Source: Catenulispora rubra
GTDB taxonomy: Bacteria > Actinomycetota > Actinomycetes > Streptomycetales > Catenulisporaceae
DNA length: 64,000 bases
NCBI RefSeq assembly: GCF_015356825.1
Contig: NZ_JAACYW010000005.1
Location: forward strand, 53,867 to 117,866
Direction: 5' to 3'
Below are positions 35,303-43,535 of the stretch, piece by piece. Each line of letters starts with the position of its first letter. Within the stretch, counting starts at the first letter, position 1. The translations under genes and the position numbers were made by a program. The notes under the pieces were generated by a model. The model was not told where the DNA came from. It saw only the letters and a program-made list of their open reading frames with translations, and made no database searches.

Positions 35303-36052
35303 TCATCGGGTGAAGTCCTGCCAGCCATTGGCGGTGGCCTGGGCCGAGCCGGGTGTTGCCGACAGCGAGGAGTAGTCAGTGGTGTCAGCGGTGGTGTCGG
35401 TGACCTTCCAGTCCGCGGCCGCCCAGTGCAGGGTGATCGGGAAGACGCCGATCCGGGTCTGAGTGCCGGCGTCAGGAGTGGAGGTGGTGTAGTCGCACAG
35501 CAGCAGGACGCTGTCCTCGTCGGTGCCCTGGCTCCGGACCTGGTACTGGACTGGACTCAGCACGACCGAGGAACCGGACGGGACCTGGCCGCTGGCCGGC
35601 AGACCGAGCGCCTTGCGGGTGGCGATCGGCCCTTTCGCCAGGTCCGCCGGGGCGGTAGTCCAAGCGGGATCCGCGGTCAGGCGGCCGACAGCAGCAGCGC
35701 GGTCGGGGTCCAGGGTGGAGCCGATTTGGGTCCAGAACTCCACCGCCGCGGACACCGCACCGACCGCGGTGTGCGGATAGCCGACGTACATGCCGTTGAC
35801 CAGGTTCGCGCCACGCACCAGCGCCACTGGCCCTTTCAGACCGGGGGCTGACGTGCTGATGGCTGGAGGGCTTGGGGTTGTGACAGCGCCGGGCGCGGCG
35901 ACCGCCGCCAGCGGGTGGGAGTTCGCTGGCTTCTTATGCGCTGACGCAGCTTGCACGCACAGCCCGACCGTGGCGAAGGCGAGCAGACCAAGCGCTGCGG
36001 CGATCAGGTAGTAGCGCGCACGGCGAGGTTGATCGAGGAACTGGTTGTTCAT
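35303..36052 (-). CDS. Membrane-anchored conjugation protein (VirB8/TraM-like position)
   Basis: The 249-residue product has one N-terminal membrane anchor (YYLIAAALGLLAFATVGLCV), a Pro/Ser/Ala-rich linker and an extracytoplasmic domain (residues about 75-249) with VQYQVRSQGTDEDSVLLLCD and ITLHWAAADWKVTD. The layout (short cytosolic tail, anchor, compact NTF2-like exterior domain) suits VirB8-type scaffolds. Similarity is by layout only. It lies 24 nt after the small membrane gene at 36077. Confidence 0.65.
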   Translation of the reverse strand: MNNQFLDQPRRARYYLIAAALGLLAFATVGLCVQAASAHKKPANSHPLAAVAAPGAVTTPSPPAISTSAPGLKGPVALVRGANLVNGMYVGYPHTAVGAVSAAVEFWTQIGSTLDPDRAAAVGRLTADPAWTTAPADLAKGPIATRKALGLPASGQVPSGSSVVLSPVQYQVRSQGTDEDSVLLLCDYTTSTPDAGTQTRIGVFPITLHWAAADWKVTDTTADTTDYSSLSATPGSAQATANGWQDFTR

Positions 36053-36076
36053 GAAGATCGGCTCTCGTACCGGCCG

Positions 36077-36397
36077 CTACGCCGCTGCGCCGAACACCTG
36101 GTTAACCAGCGGGATGGCTATCGCGCAGGTCAGGACGCCGCCCAGGCTCCAGATCAGGGCACGCTTGCCCTTGTCCACCGAGTCCGGCCTGTTGGACAGC
36201 GAACCGACGCCCATGATTCCGCCGGAGACCACGGCGCTGATCGCGCAGGCGATCAAAGCACCCCACTTGGCATAGCTGAGCAGCAGATTGACCCCTTTCG
36301 CGCCGCCGGTGGGGTCGGCGGGCGCGGGGTTGCTGATCGGATCGGCCAAGATCGTGGTGGCCTGGTGAAAGGCCGCCATCACATGCACGTACGACAT
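36077..36397 (-). CDS. Small two-helix membrane protein, VirB2/TrbC-like
   Basis: The 106-residue product has a hydrophilic N-terminus and two hydrophobic segments (WGALIACAISAVVSGGIMGV and ALIWSLGGVLTCAIAIPLVN) separated by a charged loop, as in pilin-type VirB2/TrbC subunits. It is the first gene of the leftward conjugation operon. The ATG at 36397 has AGGAGC upstream. Three 16-bp symmetric sites (36485-36600) occupy the gap to the divergent EspR-like regulator, so its expression is probably controlled there. Confidence 0.72.
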   Translation of the reverse strand: MSYVHVMAAFHQATTILADPISNPAPADPTGGAKGVNLLLSYAKWGALIACAISAVVSGGIMGVGSLSNRPDSVDKGKRALIWSLGGVLTCAIAIPLVNQVFGAAA

Positions 36398-36484
36398 TGG
36401 GGTAGCTCCTTGCTGGCGGAGACCACGCCGGACGGGCCGGTCGACGACCGGATGAGGTCTGGGGGGTCCGAGATGACTCAGGGC

Positions 36485-36600
36485 GTTAGCCACAGCTAAC
36501 GGCGAAGGAGCATCATCGTAAGCGACAGCAAATGCATGACGTCAACTACAGCTAACGTGATCTAGGTCACCTTGATTACTTTGCGTCAACCACAGCTGAT
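36485..36600. promoter_or_regulatory. Operator cluster between T4SS operon and EspR-like gene
   Basis: Three related 16-bp sites lie in one orientation: GTTAGCCACAGCTAAC (36485-36500), GTCAACTACAGCTAAC (36541-36556) and GTCAACCACAGCTGAT (36585-36600). They are imperfect palindromes and occur again upstream of the cell-wall hydrolase at 39638-39743. A symmetric GTGATCTAGGTCAC (36557-36570) lies between the second and third. They fit binding by the EspR-like protein encoded alongside. Confidence 0.72.
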
Positions 36601-36664
36601 GAGGCATGCTCAGCAGTAACGGAAAGTAGGCGCGAGTAATGACGCGGAAGGAGTTGATATCGAG

Positions 36665-37117
36665 ATGACACCGCAGGCCGGCGAGAACAAAGCACCCAGC
36701 ACGCTGGCAGAGCGGCTGGACCACCTGTTCAACACGGTCCACCCCAAGGACCGTGGCCCGTTCTCCTACAAGGAGGTCGAGGTCGCGATCAACGAAGCTG
36801 CGGGCGAGAAGGTGATCTCCTCCGCCTACATCTGGCAGCTGCGCAAGGGCGAGCGCACCAACCCCTCGGCGGTCCACCTGGCAGCACTGGCCAAGTTCTT
36901 CGGGGTCAGAGTCGACTACTTCACCAGCGACGAGGTGGCGACGCGCACTGATGAGCAGTTCAAGATCCTCCAGGCCATGCGTGACCAGGGCGTAAAGCAC
37001 GTGGCTCTGCGCGCAGAGGGGATGTCCCCCCAGGCCATCGCCTCGATCCTCGCCGTGATGGACACCTACCGTCAGGCCGAAGGGCTCCCGCAGATCGAGG
37101 ATGATCCCGACCGCTGA
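36665..37117 (+). CDS. EspR-like XRE regulator
   Basis: The 150-residue product closely resembles mycobacterial EspR in layout: an N-terminal segment LAERLDHLFNTVHPKDRGPF, an HTH with SSAYIWQLRKGERTNPSAVH, then LAKFFGVRVDYFTSDEV and a C-terminal dimerisation helix pair (AMRDQGVKHVALRAEGMSPQ). EspR proteins bind DNA as dimers and act at several distant sites. Here it faces the type IV operon across a gap with three repeated sites. It is a likely master switch of transfer, and the ImmA-like protease next to it may remove it. Confidence 0.85.
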   Translation: MTPQAGENKAPSTLAERLDHLFNTVHPKDRGPFSYKEVEVAINEAAGEKVISSAYIWQLRKGERTNPSAVHLAALAKFFGVRVDYFTSDEVATRTDEQFKILQAMRDQGVKHVALRAEGMSPQAIASILAVMDTYRQAEGLPQIEDDPDR

Positions 37118-37280
37118 GCACAGAGCGATCTGCTGGCCTGTGATCCCGATCACGACCATTTCGTGATCTCCGAGAAGGTCAGCTAACCTCCCTAAAGCCG
37201 GGAGTGAGCAGGATGTCCGTTTCCTGCGGCACGGGTCCATCTGACGTGATCGTTCCTCCCGTTCAACGGGAGGATCACCA

Positions 37281-37808
37281 GTGAACGACCTGAAGCGGCT
37301 TCGCGCCGCCTGCAAAGCACGGCTGCGTGACATCGAGATACCCAGGCCCTTCGACCTGGACGAGTTCGCCAGGAACGTGCAGGCCCACCGTAATCGGCCG
37401 CTGCTTATTCTGCCTGCACCGGATCCGACCAGCGACGACATGCCCTACGGCTCGTGGTGGGCCACAGATCACGGAGACTTCATCTTCTACGAGCCGCACA
37501 CCACGGAGCTTCACCGCACACAGATCGTCCTGCATGAACTGGCCCACATGCTGTGGGGTGACGAGGCTGCCGGCGTAGCGGACTCTCCGGCCGCCAACAC
37601 TGGCCTGCCCGATATCGAGCCGGCGGCCATCCGCACCATGATGACGCGTCACAACTACAGCACGCCTGAGGAACGCCGAGCCGAGTTGCTCGCCTCTCTC
37701 ATCCTGGAAGAGACGGGCATGGCGCCTGCCCCAGCTGCCGAAGACGGTCTGGCGGCACGTCTCTCTGACGTGCTGGGCAACCCCCGCAGAAAGCGCAGCC
37801 TCCGATGA
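37281..37808 (+). CDS. ImmA/IrrE-family metallopeptidase
   Basis: The 175-residue product has the zinc motif HELAHMLWGDE (HExxH) at about residues 95-105 and an ERRAELLASLILEE stretch further on that resembles the third-ligand helix. ImmA-type enzymes cleave XRE repressors in mobile elements to induce them. The GTG at 37281 follows GGGAGGATC. It is 163 nt downstream of the EspR-like gene and its stop overlaps the membrane gene that follows by 4 nt (ATGA). Confidence 0.85.
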   Translation: MNDLKRLRAACKARLRDIEIPRPFDLDEFARNVQAHRNRPLLILPAPDPTSDDMPYGSWWATDHGDFIFYEPHTTELHRTQIVLHELAHMLWGDEAAGVADSPAANTGLPDIEPAAIRTMMTRHNYSTPEERRAELLASLILEETGMAPAPAAEDGLAARLSDVLGNPRRKRSLR

Positions 37809-38992
37809 CCGCCCTGGTGACGATCCTGTGGGTCGCGGTGATCTGGCGTGCCACGCCGATCCGACAGGAGCGGTGGAAGAGGGCACTCTGGGTGGCGTTC
37901 GCCGCCCTTGCCGTCGCGCTCACCGCCGAGCTTGCGCCCGTCTCTCGCTTCCTGGACCAGACTGGCGGAGTCACAGACCTGGGCACGCTGATCAAGCACC
38001 TGGCCGGAATCGTGGCGTGCGCTGCACTTCTGGACTGGGTCATCGCCCTGAACTCGCCCACGACACCGCCGGTTCCCGCTCGTCGCGTGGCGGTACGCCA
38101 CGCGATCGCTCTCGCGGCGATGGCCGCTATGACCGTCTTGTTCTTCCAGATCGATCGTCGCGAAACCACGAACTTCGCCGAGACGCAGGCAGGCAGTGGA
38201 ATCGCCACCGCCTACCTGCTCACCTTCGAGGTCTACCTCGGCGTGGCCATGGGCATCGCGACCTGGATGTTCCTAACCGTCCTAAGAGATCCGAAAACGC
38301 CGCGCGGCCTCCTGGCCACCGGGGTCTGGACCTTGGCTGCGGGCACCAGCCTGGGCGTGGTGTACGCAGCCCTACGTAGCGAGGTGCTGACTGACCAGCT
38401 GGTTGGAGGCCACGGTCCAGGCGGCGATCGGACTGCGATGTCCGCGACGGACGCCATCCAGGCCGCAGCAATCCTGCTGATAATCGTCGGCACATTTGTC
38501 CCGCCGGTCGCCAGAGCGAAGGCAGCTCTCGCGGACTACCGAGCGCTATACCGACTGCATCCGCTGTGGTGGGATCTCACCGCAGCCACGCCAAAGATCG
38601 TGTTGGGTTCACGCCGGTCTCGCACACAGGATCTGCTCACGGTGCGGGACCGTCGTAGCCGGCTGATCCGTCGGACCGTCGAGATCCGCGACAGCGCTCT
38701 TCTGCTACGGGGACTGGTCGACGAAGGCCACTACGCAAGCGCCCGAGGCCGGCTTGCCGACAGTGGGCTGTCCGGCGAGCAGTTGGAAGCAGCGTGTGAG
38801 GCCATGTGGCTGCGCGCGTCCCTCGACGCGAAAAGCGCCTCACGCAAGCCCGTTGGATCGGCACGCAATCCGGCACCCCATCCGAGTCTTGATCTGGCCG
38901 AAGAAGTCCGATGGCTGTGCAAGGTCGCCAACGCCTACCGTGACCCCGCCGTGCGCACCACGGCCACCCGTCTCGTACTGGAGCCCAAATGA
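37805..38992 (+). CDS. MAB_1171c-family membrane protein
   Basis: The 395-residue product has about seven hydrophobic segments in residues 1-245 (such as ALWVAFAALAVALTAELAPV and AIALAAMAAMTVLFF) and a cytosolic C-terminal half with YRALYRLHPLWWDLTAATP, the hallmark of the MAB_1171c/DUF6545 group. Members sit beside XRE and ImmA genes in actinobacteria and may sense or export a signal. The protein may feed an external cue into the ImmA/EspR switch. It overlaps both neighbours by 4 nt. Confidence 0.8.
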   Translation: MTALVTILWVAVIWRATPIRQERWKRALWVAFAALAVALTAELAPVSRFLDQTGGVTDLGTLIKHLAGIVACAALLDWVIALNSPTTPPVPARRVAVRHAIALAAMAAMTVLFFQIDRRETTNFAETQAGSGIATAYLLTFEVYLGVAMGIATWMFLTVLRDPKTPRGLLATGVWTLAAGTSLGVVYAALRSEVLTDQLVGGHGPGGDRTAMSATDAIQAAAILLIIVGTFVPPVARAKAALADYRALYRLHPLWWDLTAATPKIVLGSRRSRTQDLLTVRDRRSRLIRRTVEIRDSALLLRGLVDEGHYASARGRLADSGLSGEQLEAACEAMWLRASLDAKSASRKPVGSARNPAPHPSLDLAEEVRWLCKVANAYRDPAVRTTATRLVLEPK

Positions 38993-39588
38993 CCACGCCC
39001 ACTACCACTACCGGCCTGGACCGGACCTTCGCTCGGCGGGTCACTGACGGCCTAGAGCCCAAGAACTGGATACTCCTGGTCACCGTACTGATCGGCTGGC
39101 ACGCCGACCGCCTTGCCGGAATCGGCTGGGGCCTGCTCGGCGCGACCTTCGCAGCCGTCCTTCCCGTGCTGTTCATCAAGGTCGGCATGAAGCGAGGTAA
39201 ATGGGCTGACCGGCACGTGGGCGTCAAGGCTCACCGACTGATCGTGATGAGTTTCATCATCGCCTCGGTGACAGTAGGCATTGCTCTCATGGCGTCGCTT
39301 GGCGCGCCGCGCATCATGATCGCCTTGATCGCGGCGATGCTCGTGACGCTGGCAGTTCTCATGTCGATCACCACCGTCTGGAAGGTCAGCGTTCACGCCG
39401 CGGTGTCCTCCGGCGCTGTCGCGATGCTTGCCATCGCGTCCGGACCGGTCATGCTCGTGGGGTATGCGCTAGTCGGCCTCGTCGGTTGGTCGCGGGTCGA
39501 GCTGAAGGACCACACTCGCGGCCAGGTCTTTGCCGGCGCCGCGCTAGGTGCTGCCGTAGCCGCCGCAACCTTCCTGGCGATCAAGTAG
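38989..39588 (+). CDS. PAP2-like membrane protein with degenerate active site
   Basis: The 199-residue product has six predicted membrane segments (ILLVTVLIGWH, AAVLPVLFIKVG, VMSFIIASVTVGIALM and others) and PAP2-type landmarks. WKVSVHAAVSSG stands where PSGH is expected, and GWSRVELKDHTRGQVFAG matches SRxxxxxHxxxDVxxG with changes. The catalytic pattern is incomplete, so phosphatase activity is doubtful. It is the last gene of the regulatory operon; similar proteins follow MAB_1171c genes. Confidence 0.65.
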   Translation: MTTPTTTTGLDRTFARRVTDGLEPKNWILLVTVLIGWHADRLAGIGWGLLGATFAAVLPVLFIKVGMKRGKWADRHVGVKAHRLIVMSFIIASVTVGIALMASLGAPRIMIALIAAMLVTLAVLMSITTVWKVSVHAAVSSGAVAMLAIASGPVMLVGYALVGLVGWSRVELKDHTRGQVFAGAALGAAVAAATFLAIK

Positions 39589-39637
39589 CACCCCAGTCCA
39601 TGCAGTGGAGATCGTCGCGGACATCCCTCGTGCGACA

Positions 39638-39743
39638 TCAGCCACAGCGTACGGCTCGAACCTGTCACGCCATTAGCTACAGTTGACAGAGGCCATTAGC
39701 TACAGCGTACGCTGTGCCAACCACTCATTCGCTGTAGCGAATG
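39638..39743. promoter_or_regulatory. Second operator cluster, upstream of cell-wall hydrolase
   Basis: Four sites related to the 36485-36600 cluster occur: ATCAGCCACAGCGTAC (39638-39653), ATTAGCTACAGTTGAC (39672-39687), ATTAGCTACAGCGTAC (39695-39710) and the perfect palindrome CATTCGCTGTAGCGAATG (39726-39743). A perfect ACAGCGTACGCTGT overlaps the third (39702-39715). The gap 39589-39857 holds no supported gene. Confidence 0.7.
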
Positions 39744-39857
39744 TTCAATGGCGCGTCGTCGTTGGTCCAGCCCTCTTCAAGGTTCCGGCGCATCCGGCGC
39801 CGCGTCCTGCCATCGAGGGGGCGCCATGCCGCATCCGCAGTCCATGCCGGCGACGCG

Positions 39858-40895
39858 ATGAAGAAGGCCATTCCGATAGCGGGGGCCACCGCTGCAAGCC
39901 CGTTCGCGCTCGTACTCGCCATCGCAATGAGCGTCGGAGGATCAGGTGTCATCGACGCCAGTACAGCCGCTGCCACAGCCGTCGCGTGCCAGGCCCCGGT
40001 GACCACGGGCTCGGCGGCCGGGGACGGTACAAACTTGTCCACTAGCCAAGTCGGCAACGCCCAGATCATCTACAACGTCTCGGTGGCGATGGCGCTGCCA
40101 AGCCGAGCTGCGACGATCGCCATCGCCACCGCGATGCAGGAGTCACGGCTGGAGAACTTGACCGTGGCGGTAGACCACGACAGCCTCGGTCTCTTCCAAC
40201 AGCGGCCGTCGGCTGGCTGGGGCACACCCGCGCAGGTCACTGATCCGGTATACGCATCTAAGGCCTTCTACGATCACCTCGTCCTGGTCCCCAACTGGCA
40301 GACGCTCCCCCTGACGCAGGCTGCACAAGCCGTACAGATCAGCGGCTTTCCTGACGCCTATGCACAGTGGGAGACTCTGGCTTCCGGACTAGTTGCCACC
40401 TTCAGCGGGGCCGCTACCGCCTGCGCGAGCGACAACGGCGGCGCCGGAGAGACCTCCGGGGGCGGCACGAGTACAACGCTTCCTGCCGGTTTCACATTGC
40501 CGCCGGGAACTCCGGTGAAGGTCCAAATCGCGGTCGCCTTCGCCTTGGCACAGCTGGGCAAGCCCTACGTCTGGGGCGGAGTGGGCCCCAGCGGCTGGGA
40601 CTGCTCAGGCCTGGTCATGATGGCCTACCAGAAAGCCGGCGTAAGCATCCCGCGCACCAGCTCCGAGCAAGCCCTAGTCGGCACACCGATCTACAATCCC
40701 AAGGACATCCAACCCGGAGACCTGCTGTTCATCGCCGGCACGGACGGCACCCCCCAGGCTCCGGGACACGTGGGTATGGCAATTGGCAATGGCTTAATTG
40801 TGGAAGCCCCCCACACAGGGCTTGACGTGCTAGTCGGCCCGATTGCCGGCTACTGGATGCAGAACCTCGCGTCCATCCGTCGCTACGTGCAGTAG
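39858..40895 (+). CDS. NlpC/P60 peptidoglycan hydrolase with lytic-transglycosylase-like part
   Basis: The 345-residue product has an N-terminal membrane segment (PFALVLAIAMSVGGSGVI), then a transglycosylase-like region (ATIAIATAMQESRLENL, SLGLFQQRPSAGWGTPAQVT) and a C-terminal NlpC/P60 domain with Cys in WDCSGLVMMAYQKAG and His in GHVGMAIGNG. Such enzymes open the cell wall for a conjugation machine (VirB1-like role). The ATG at 39858 begins MKKAIPIAGATAA; its ribosome site is weak. Four operator sites lie upstream. Confidence 0.85.
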   Translation: MKKAIPIAGATAASPFALVLAIAMSVGGSGVIDASTAAATAVACQAPVTTGSAAGDGTNLSTSQVGNAQIIYNVSVAMALPSRAATIAIATAMQESRLENLTVAVDHDSLGLFQQRPSAGWGTPAQVTDPVYASKAFYDHLVLVPNWQTLPLTQAAQAVQISGFPDAYAQWETLASGLVATFSGAATACASDNGGAGETSGGGTSTTLPAGFTLPPGTPVKVQIAVAFALAQLGKPYVWGGVGPSGWDCSGLVMMAYQKAGVSIPRTSSEQALVGTPIYNPKDIQPGDLLFIAGTDGTPQAPGHVGMAIGNGLIVEAPHTGLDVLVGPIAGYWMQNLASIRRYVQ

Positions 40896-41019
40896 CACCG
40901 AGTCCGCGCCCTACCCGGTCGTGTTCGCCGAGACACTGAGGCGAAGGCCACGGACCAGCGCCACAGGCGTAAACACCAGGTACTGTCTCCAATAGCGCCA
41001 ATCCGATCAAGAGGTCAGT

Positions 41020-41865
41020 GTGTCCCAAGAGCCCATACCGCTGTCGTTCGCCCCTGAGGTTCCTGAAGCAGACAGAGCTCTAATCAACTTGCTGAGCCGG
41101 GCGGATTTGACCGAGGCCACCTCTGAGGAGTTCGACGCCTACCCGGGACAGGGGTGGGGGGCCACGGCTGTCGCCGCGGCTGTCACGACCGGTGTCTTCC
41201 TGTTGATCTGGCTCATCGGCGGCGCCCCATATCTTGCAGCAGCCCTGGGTTTCGCCGCAGTGATGGCGGGCCTTGGGTGGCAGGTCTTCGGGAAGGACAA
41301 CGGACCATCCATCAGCCGCGCCCAAGCCGCTGCGCACAAGTGGCGCAACCACTTCGTGAGCACCGACACCCTCACCCCCGAAGCTGTTGCTCTCTTTAAG
41401 AGCCTACAAACCACAGTCTCGCAGATCTCGGCCTGCGAATCTGCCGCCGAACTACTCGACGGTGCCGTGGCCCTCGATGACCTCGCCGACCAGGCTTGGC
41501 AGGTCGTTCTAGATCTGTCCGAGTACAGCAGGCTGCGCCGGACGACAGCGCGCGGTAGCAAGGCTCAGGCTGGTGAGGCAGCCGCGCTACGCACTCTGCT
41601 CGACGAGAAGTTCGCTTCGACCCGTAGCCACGTGGCGACGCTCCAAGAAGTCGCCAAGGCCATGGGCGAGGCAGACAAACGTCTGCGCGCGGAGCAAGGG
41701 CGATCCAAGACAGACGAACGCCAGGATAGAGCGCTGGAAGCCAGCCGCGACTCGGTGGTGGACCTGGCCGCCAGCACCGCGCGCGACGCCATCGCCATCA
41801 GCGATGCTGAACAACTGCTCCGCAGATTGGCTGATTCGGGCCCTGGCCGCGAATCACAGCAGTAG
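41020..41865 (+). CDS. Hypothetical membrane protein with coiled-coil C-terminal half
   Basis: The 281-residue product has two adjacent membrane segments (residues about 50-90: WGATAVAAAVTTGVFLLIWL, LAAALGFAAVMAGLGW) and a long, charged helical region likely to be coiled coil (AGEAAALRTLLDEKFASTRS, VVDLAASTARDAIA). The GTG at 41020 has AGAGG upstream. It sits after the hydrolase gene in the element; no known family is recognised. A structural role in transfer is possible. Confidence 0.65.
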   Translation: MSQEPIPLSFAPEVPEADRALINLLSRADLTEATSEEFDAYPGQGWGATAVAAAVTTGVFLLIWLIGGAPYLAAALGFAAVMAGLGWQVFGKDNGPSISRAQAAAHKWRNHFVSTDTLTPEAVALFKSLQTTVSQISACESAAELLDGAVALDDLADQAWQVVLDLSEYSRLRRTTARGSKAQAGEAAALRTLLDEKFASTRSHVATLQEVAKAMGEADKRLRAEQGRSKTDERQDRALEASRDSVVDLAASTARDAIAISDAEQLLRRLADSGPGRESQQ

Positions 41866-42006
41866 CCGCGCCAGCCGATCTTCCAACACTGCGCAAAGAG
41901 CAAGCGAGTGTCTAAGCAAAACTGCCCATAGCGTGTGGCAGGCCGCGCAACATACGTCGTGGCGGCGCGGGGCCGTCCTTCCAGGCGCATGGACCGAAGG
42001 GTCAAA

Positions 42007-42120
42007 ATGCAGATGAAGCCGAGGAAGCACAGGAGGAGCAATAACCGCCTATCGTTGGACCAATGGTTCTCCTTAACAAGCGTGCTCCTGAAGCTACTGG
42101 TCGAGATCTTTAAAGACTGA
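42007..42120 (+). CDS. Small ORF, 37 residues, before a terminator
   Basis: An ATG at 42007 with AAGGG 6 nt upstream opens MQMKPRKHRRSNNRLSLDQW and finishes with the hydrophobic FSLTSVLLKLLVEIFKD at a TGA right before a strong hairpin. The basic head plus amphipathic tail is plausible for a membrane-binding peptide. It could be chance; only position and terminator support it. Confidence 0.35.
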   Translation: MQMKPRKHRRSNNRLSLDQWFSLTSVLLKLLVEIFKD

Positions 42121-42125
42121 GATCA

Positions 42126-42161
42126 ATGTAGGCTGACCCTCCCCGGAAGGCCAGCCTACAT
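42126..42161. terminator. Hairpin terminator
   Basis: ATGTAGGCTG (42126-42135) pairs with CAGCCTACAT (42152-42161) over 10 bp around a 16-nt loop. It lies just after the small ORF and between rightward genes and the leftward gene ending at 42241, so it can end transcription from either side. No T run follows. Confidence 0.6.
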
Positions 42162-42240
42162 ATGAGTCGTAGATTGAACGGCAACGCCGACAAGCCACTG
42201 ATCAACATGTCCGCGGCGTGCGTGATCTGTCGGTGGCCGG

Positions 42241-42543
42241 TTACCCCTGGGAACCCTCGACTACCAGTCCGGGCAGGGCTGGCTGGGCGAAGGCGACGTG
42301 AGCGGACGGCGGACGGCCCAGCCGGGGAGCGGGCGGAGGGTCGTCGATCGCTGACGGGATCAGCGGGATACAGGACTCCTGTCCGAGGCCGTAGTCCTGG
42401 AGCAGGCCGAGCGTGGCGATGTGGCCGGTGATGAACTCGCCGTAAGCCTTCTGGAGCTCAGGATTGTTGTTGGCCATCCAGCGCACGTCCTCAGCACGCC
42501 GGTACAGGGCCTGCAGCGACGCGTTGTCGAGCACTATCAGCAC
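42241..42543 (-). CDS. Small hypothetical protein
   Basis: The 100-residue product has a helical N-terminal half (NASLQALYRRAEDVRWMANN, ELQKAYGEFITGHIATLGLL) and a Pro-rich tail. A better start may be the GTG at 42534, which has GAGGTG upstream. It follows the replication-relaxation gene in the same direction by about 30 nt. Function unknown. Confidence 0.5.
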   Translation of the reverse strand: MLIVLDNASLQALYRRAEDVRWMANNNPELQKAYGEFITGHIATLGLLQDYGLGQESCIPLIPSAIDDPPPAPRLGRPPSAHVAFAQPALPGLVVEGSQG

Positions 42544-42573
42544 CTCAGGAAAGCGGAGGCCGTAGGCCGATCG

Positions 42574-43234
42574 TCAGTGCGCTCGGTTGATCCGCTGATA
42601 GCGGGCGTAGGCGGCCAGCTTCTCGGCCACACGTGCAACCGTCATCGTGGCACGGTCCATCTCCGCCAGGATGACCCGGTCGCTCCGCTGCCCCCCCGGC
42701 GTCGACTGTGGTTATGCGGAAGACGGCGTCGGTCACCAAGTGTGGGCTGCCGAATGCGGCGTAGCCGCCGGGACCGGTCGGATGGACGATCTCCTGGGTC
42801 CAGTCCAGATAGGTCATCTCGTGCCCAGCCCGCCGGGCGGATGTCAGGATGGCGGTGCCGAGGTCATTGACGGCCAGGGTATGCGAGGGATCAAGGGTCG
42901 TAATCCTGGCCGGGTCTAGGCGCCAGATGCGCGGCACGACCCGTCGGGAGTCCTCTGCGACCGCCGCGCCGGCGGTGGTGACGTACCAGAGCAGCTCCCG
43001 CTTGCCCCGGCGACCGAGGTTACCTATCAGCCCCTGGTCACGCAGAAAACTGAGGGCGCGACGCAGATAACTACTGCTGGTGGCCGTCGGTGTGAGCCAG
43101 GCGTGCAGGTGCGCGGTAGAGACGACGCGGTGGGCATAGATCGCGGCGATGGCTTCGGCTTCCAACGGGGACAACTTGCCAGTGCGCGGCGCGGCGGTCA
43201 CCACGGCAAGGTTCCGGTCGTCCCGGCCGCCCAA
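42574..43234 (-). pseudogene. Replication-relaxation family protein, frameshifted
   Basis: The N-terminal part (winged-helix: LSPLEAEAIAAIYAHRVVST, RRALSFLRDQGLIGNLGRRG, then SHTLAVNDLGTAIL) matches the replication-relaxation family, thought to open element DNA for replication or transfer. At a seven-G run (C7 on the plus strand, 42691-42697) the coding sense leaves the frame. The expected sequence EMDRATMTVARVAEKLAAYA is found in another frame and ends INRAH at 42574. Relatives are longer, so the C-terminus seems cut as well. The frame as it stands stops at 42545. The TTG start has no clear ribosome site. Confidence 0.6.
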
Positions 43235-43535
43235 GGCACGAACGGAGATGATCTGATGAGCATGGGGCGAACTCTATCCAGCGATGATCTTCGCCTTCGG
43301 GGCCGGTGCGCCGCGCGACTGCGCGGGTGCTACGGAGACTGCGAGCGCACCGACAAGTCCAACCCGCAGATCATCGAACGCGATCTGGCGCCCTGTTCGA
43401 ACTGAAGAACACCGCCCACGCCCACGAGCCGATCGGGCACAGCACGCCTGGCAACCTCGACCCCGACTTCCCTCTCCCCGGGTGCCGCCGCAGTCCGAGG
43501 TGGTCAGCTCCGACGCTGGCGTGATCACCGGGAGA
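43235..43535. other. Intergenic stretch without supported gene
   Basis: These 300 bp lie between two leftward genes. Open frames exist on both strands but none reads like protein and none has a convincing ribosome site. A leftover of a longer gene is possible, since replication-relaxation genes often follow other transfer genes. Confidence 0.35.
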
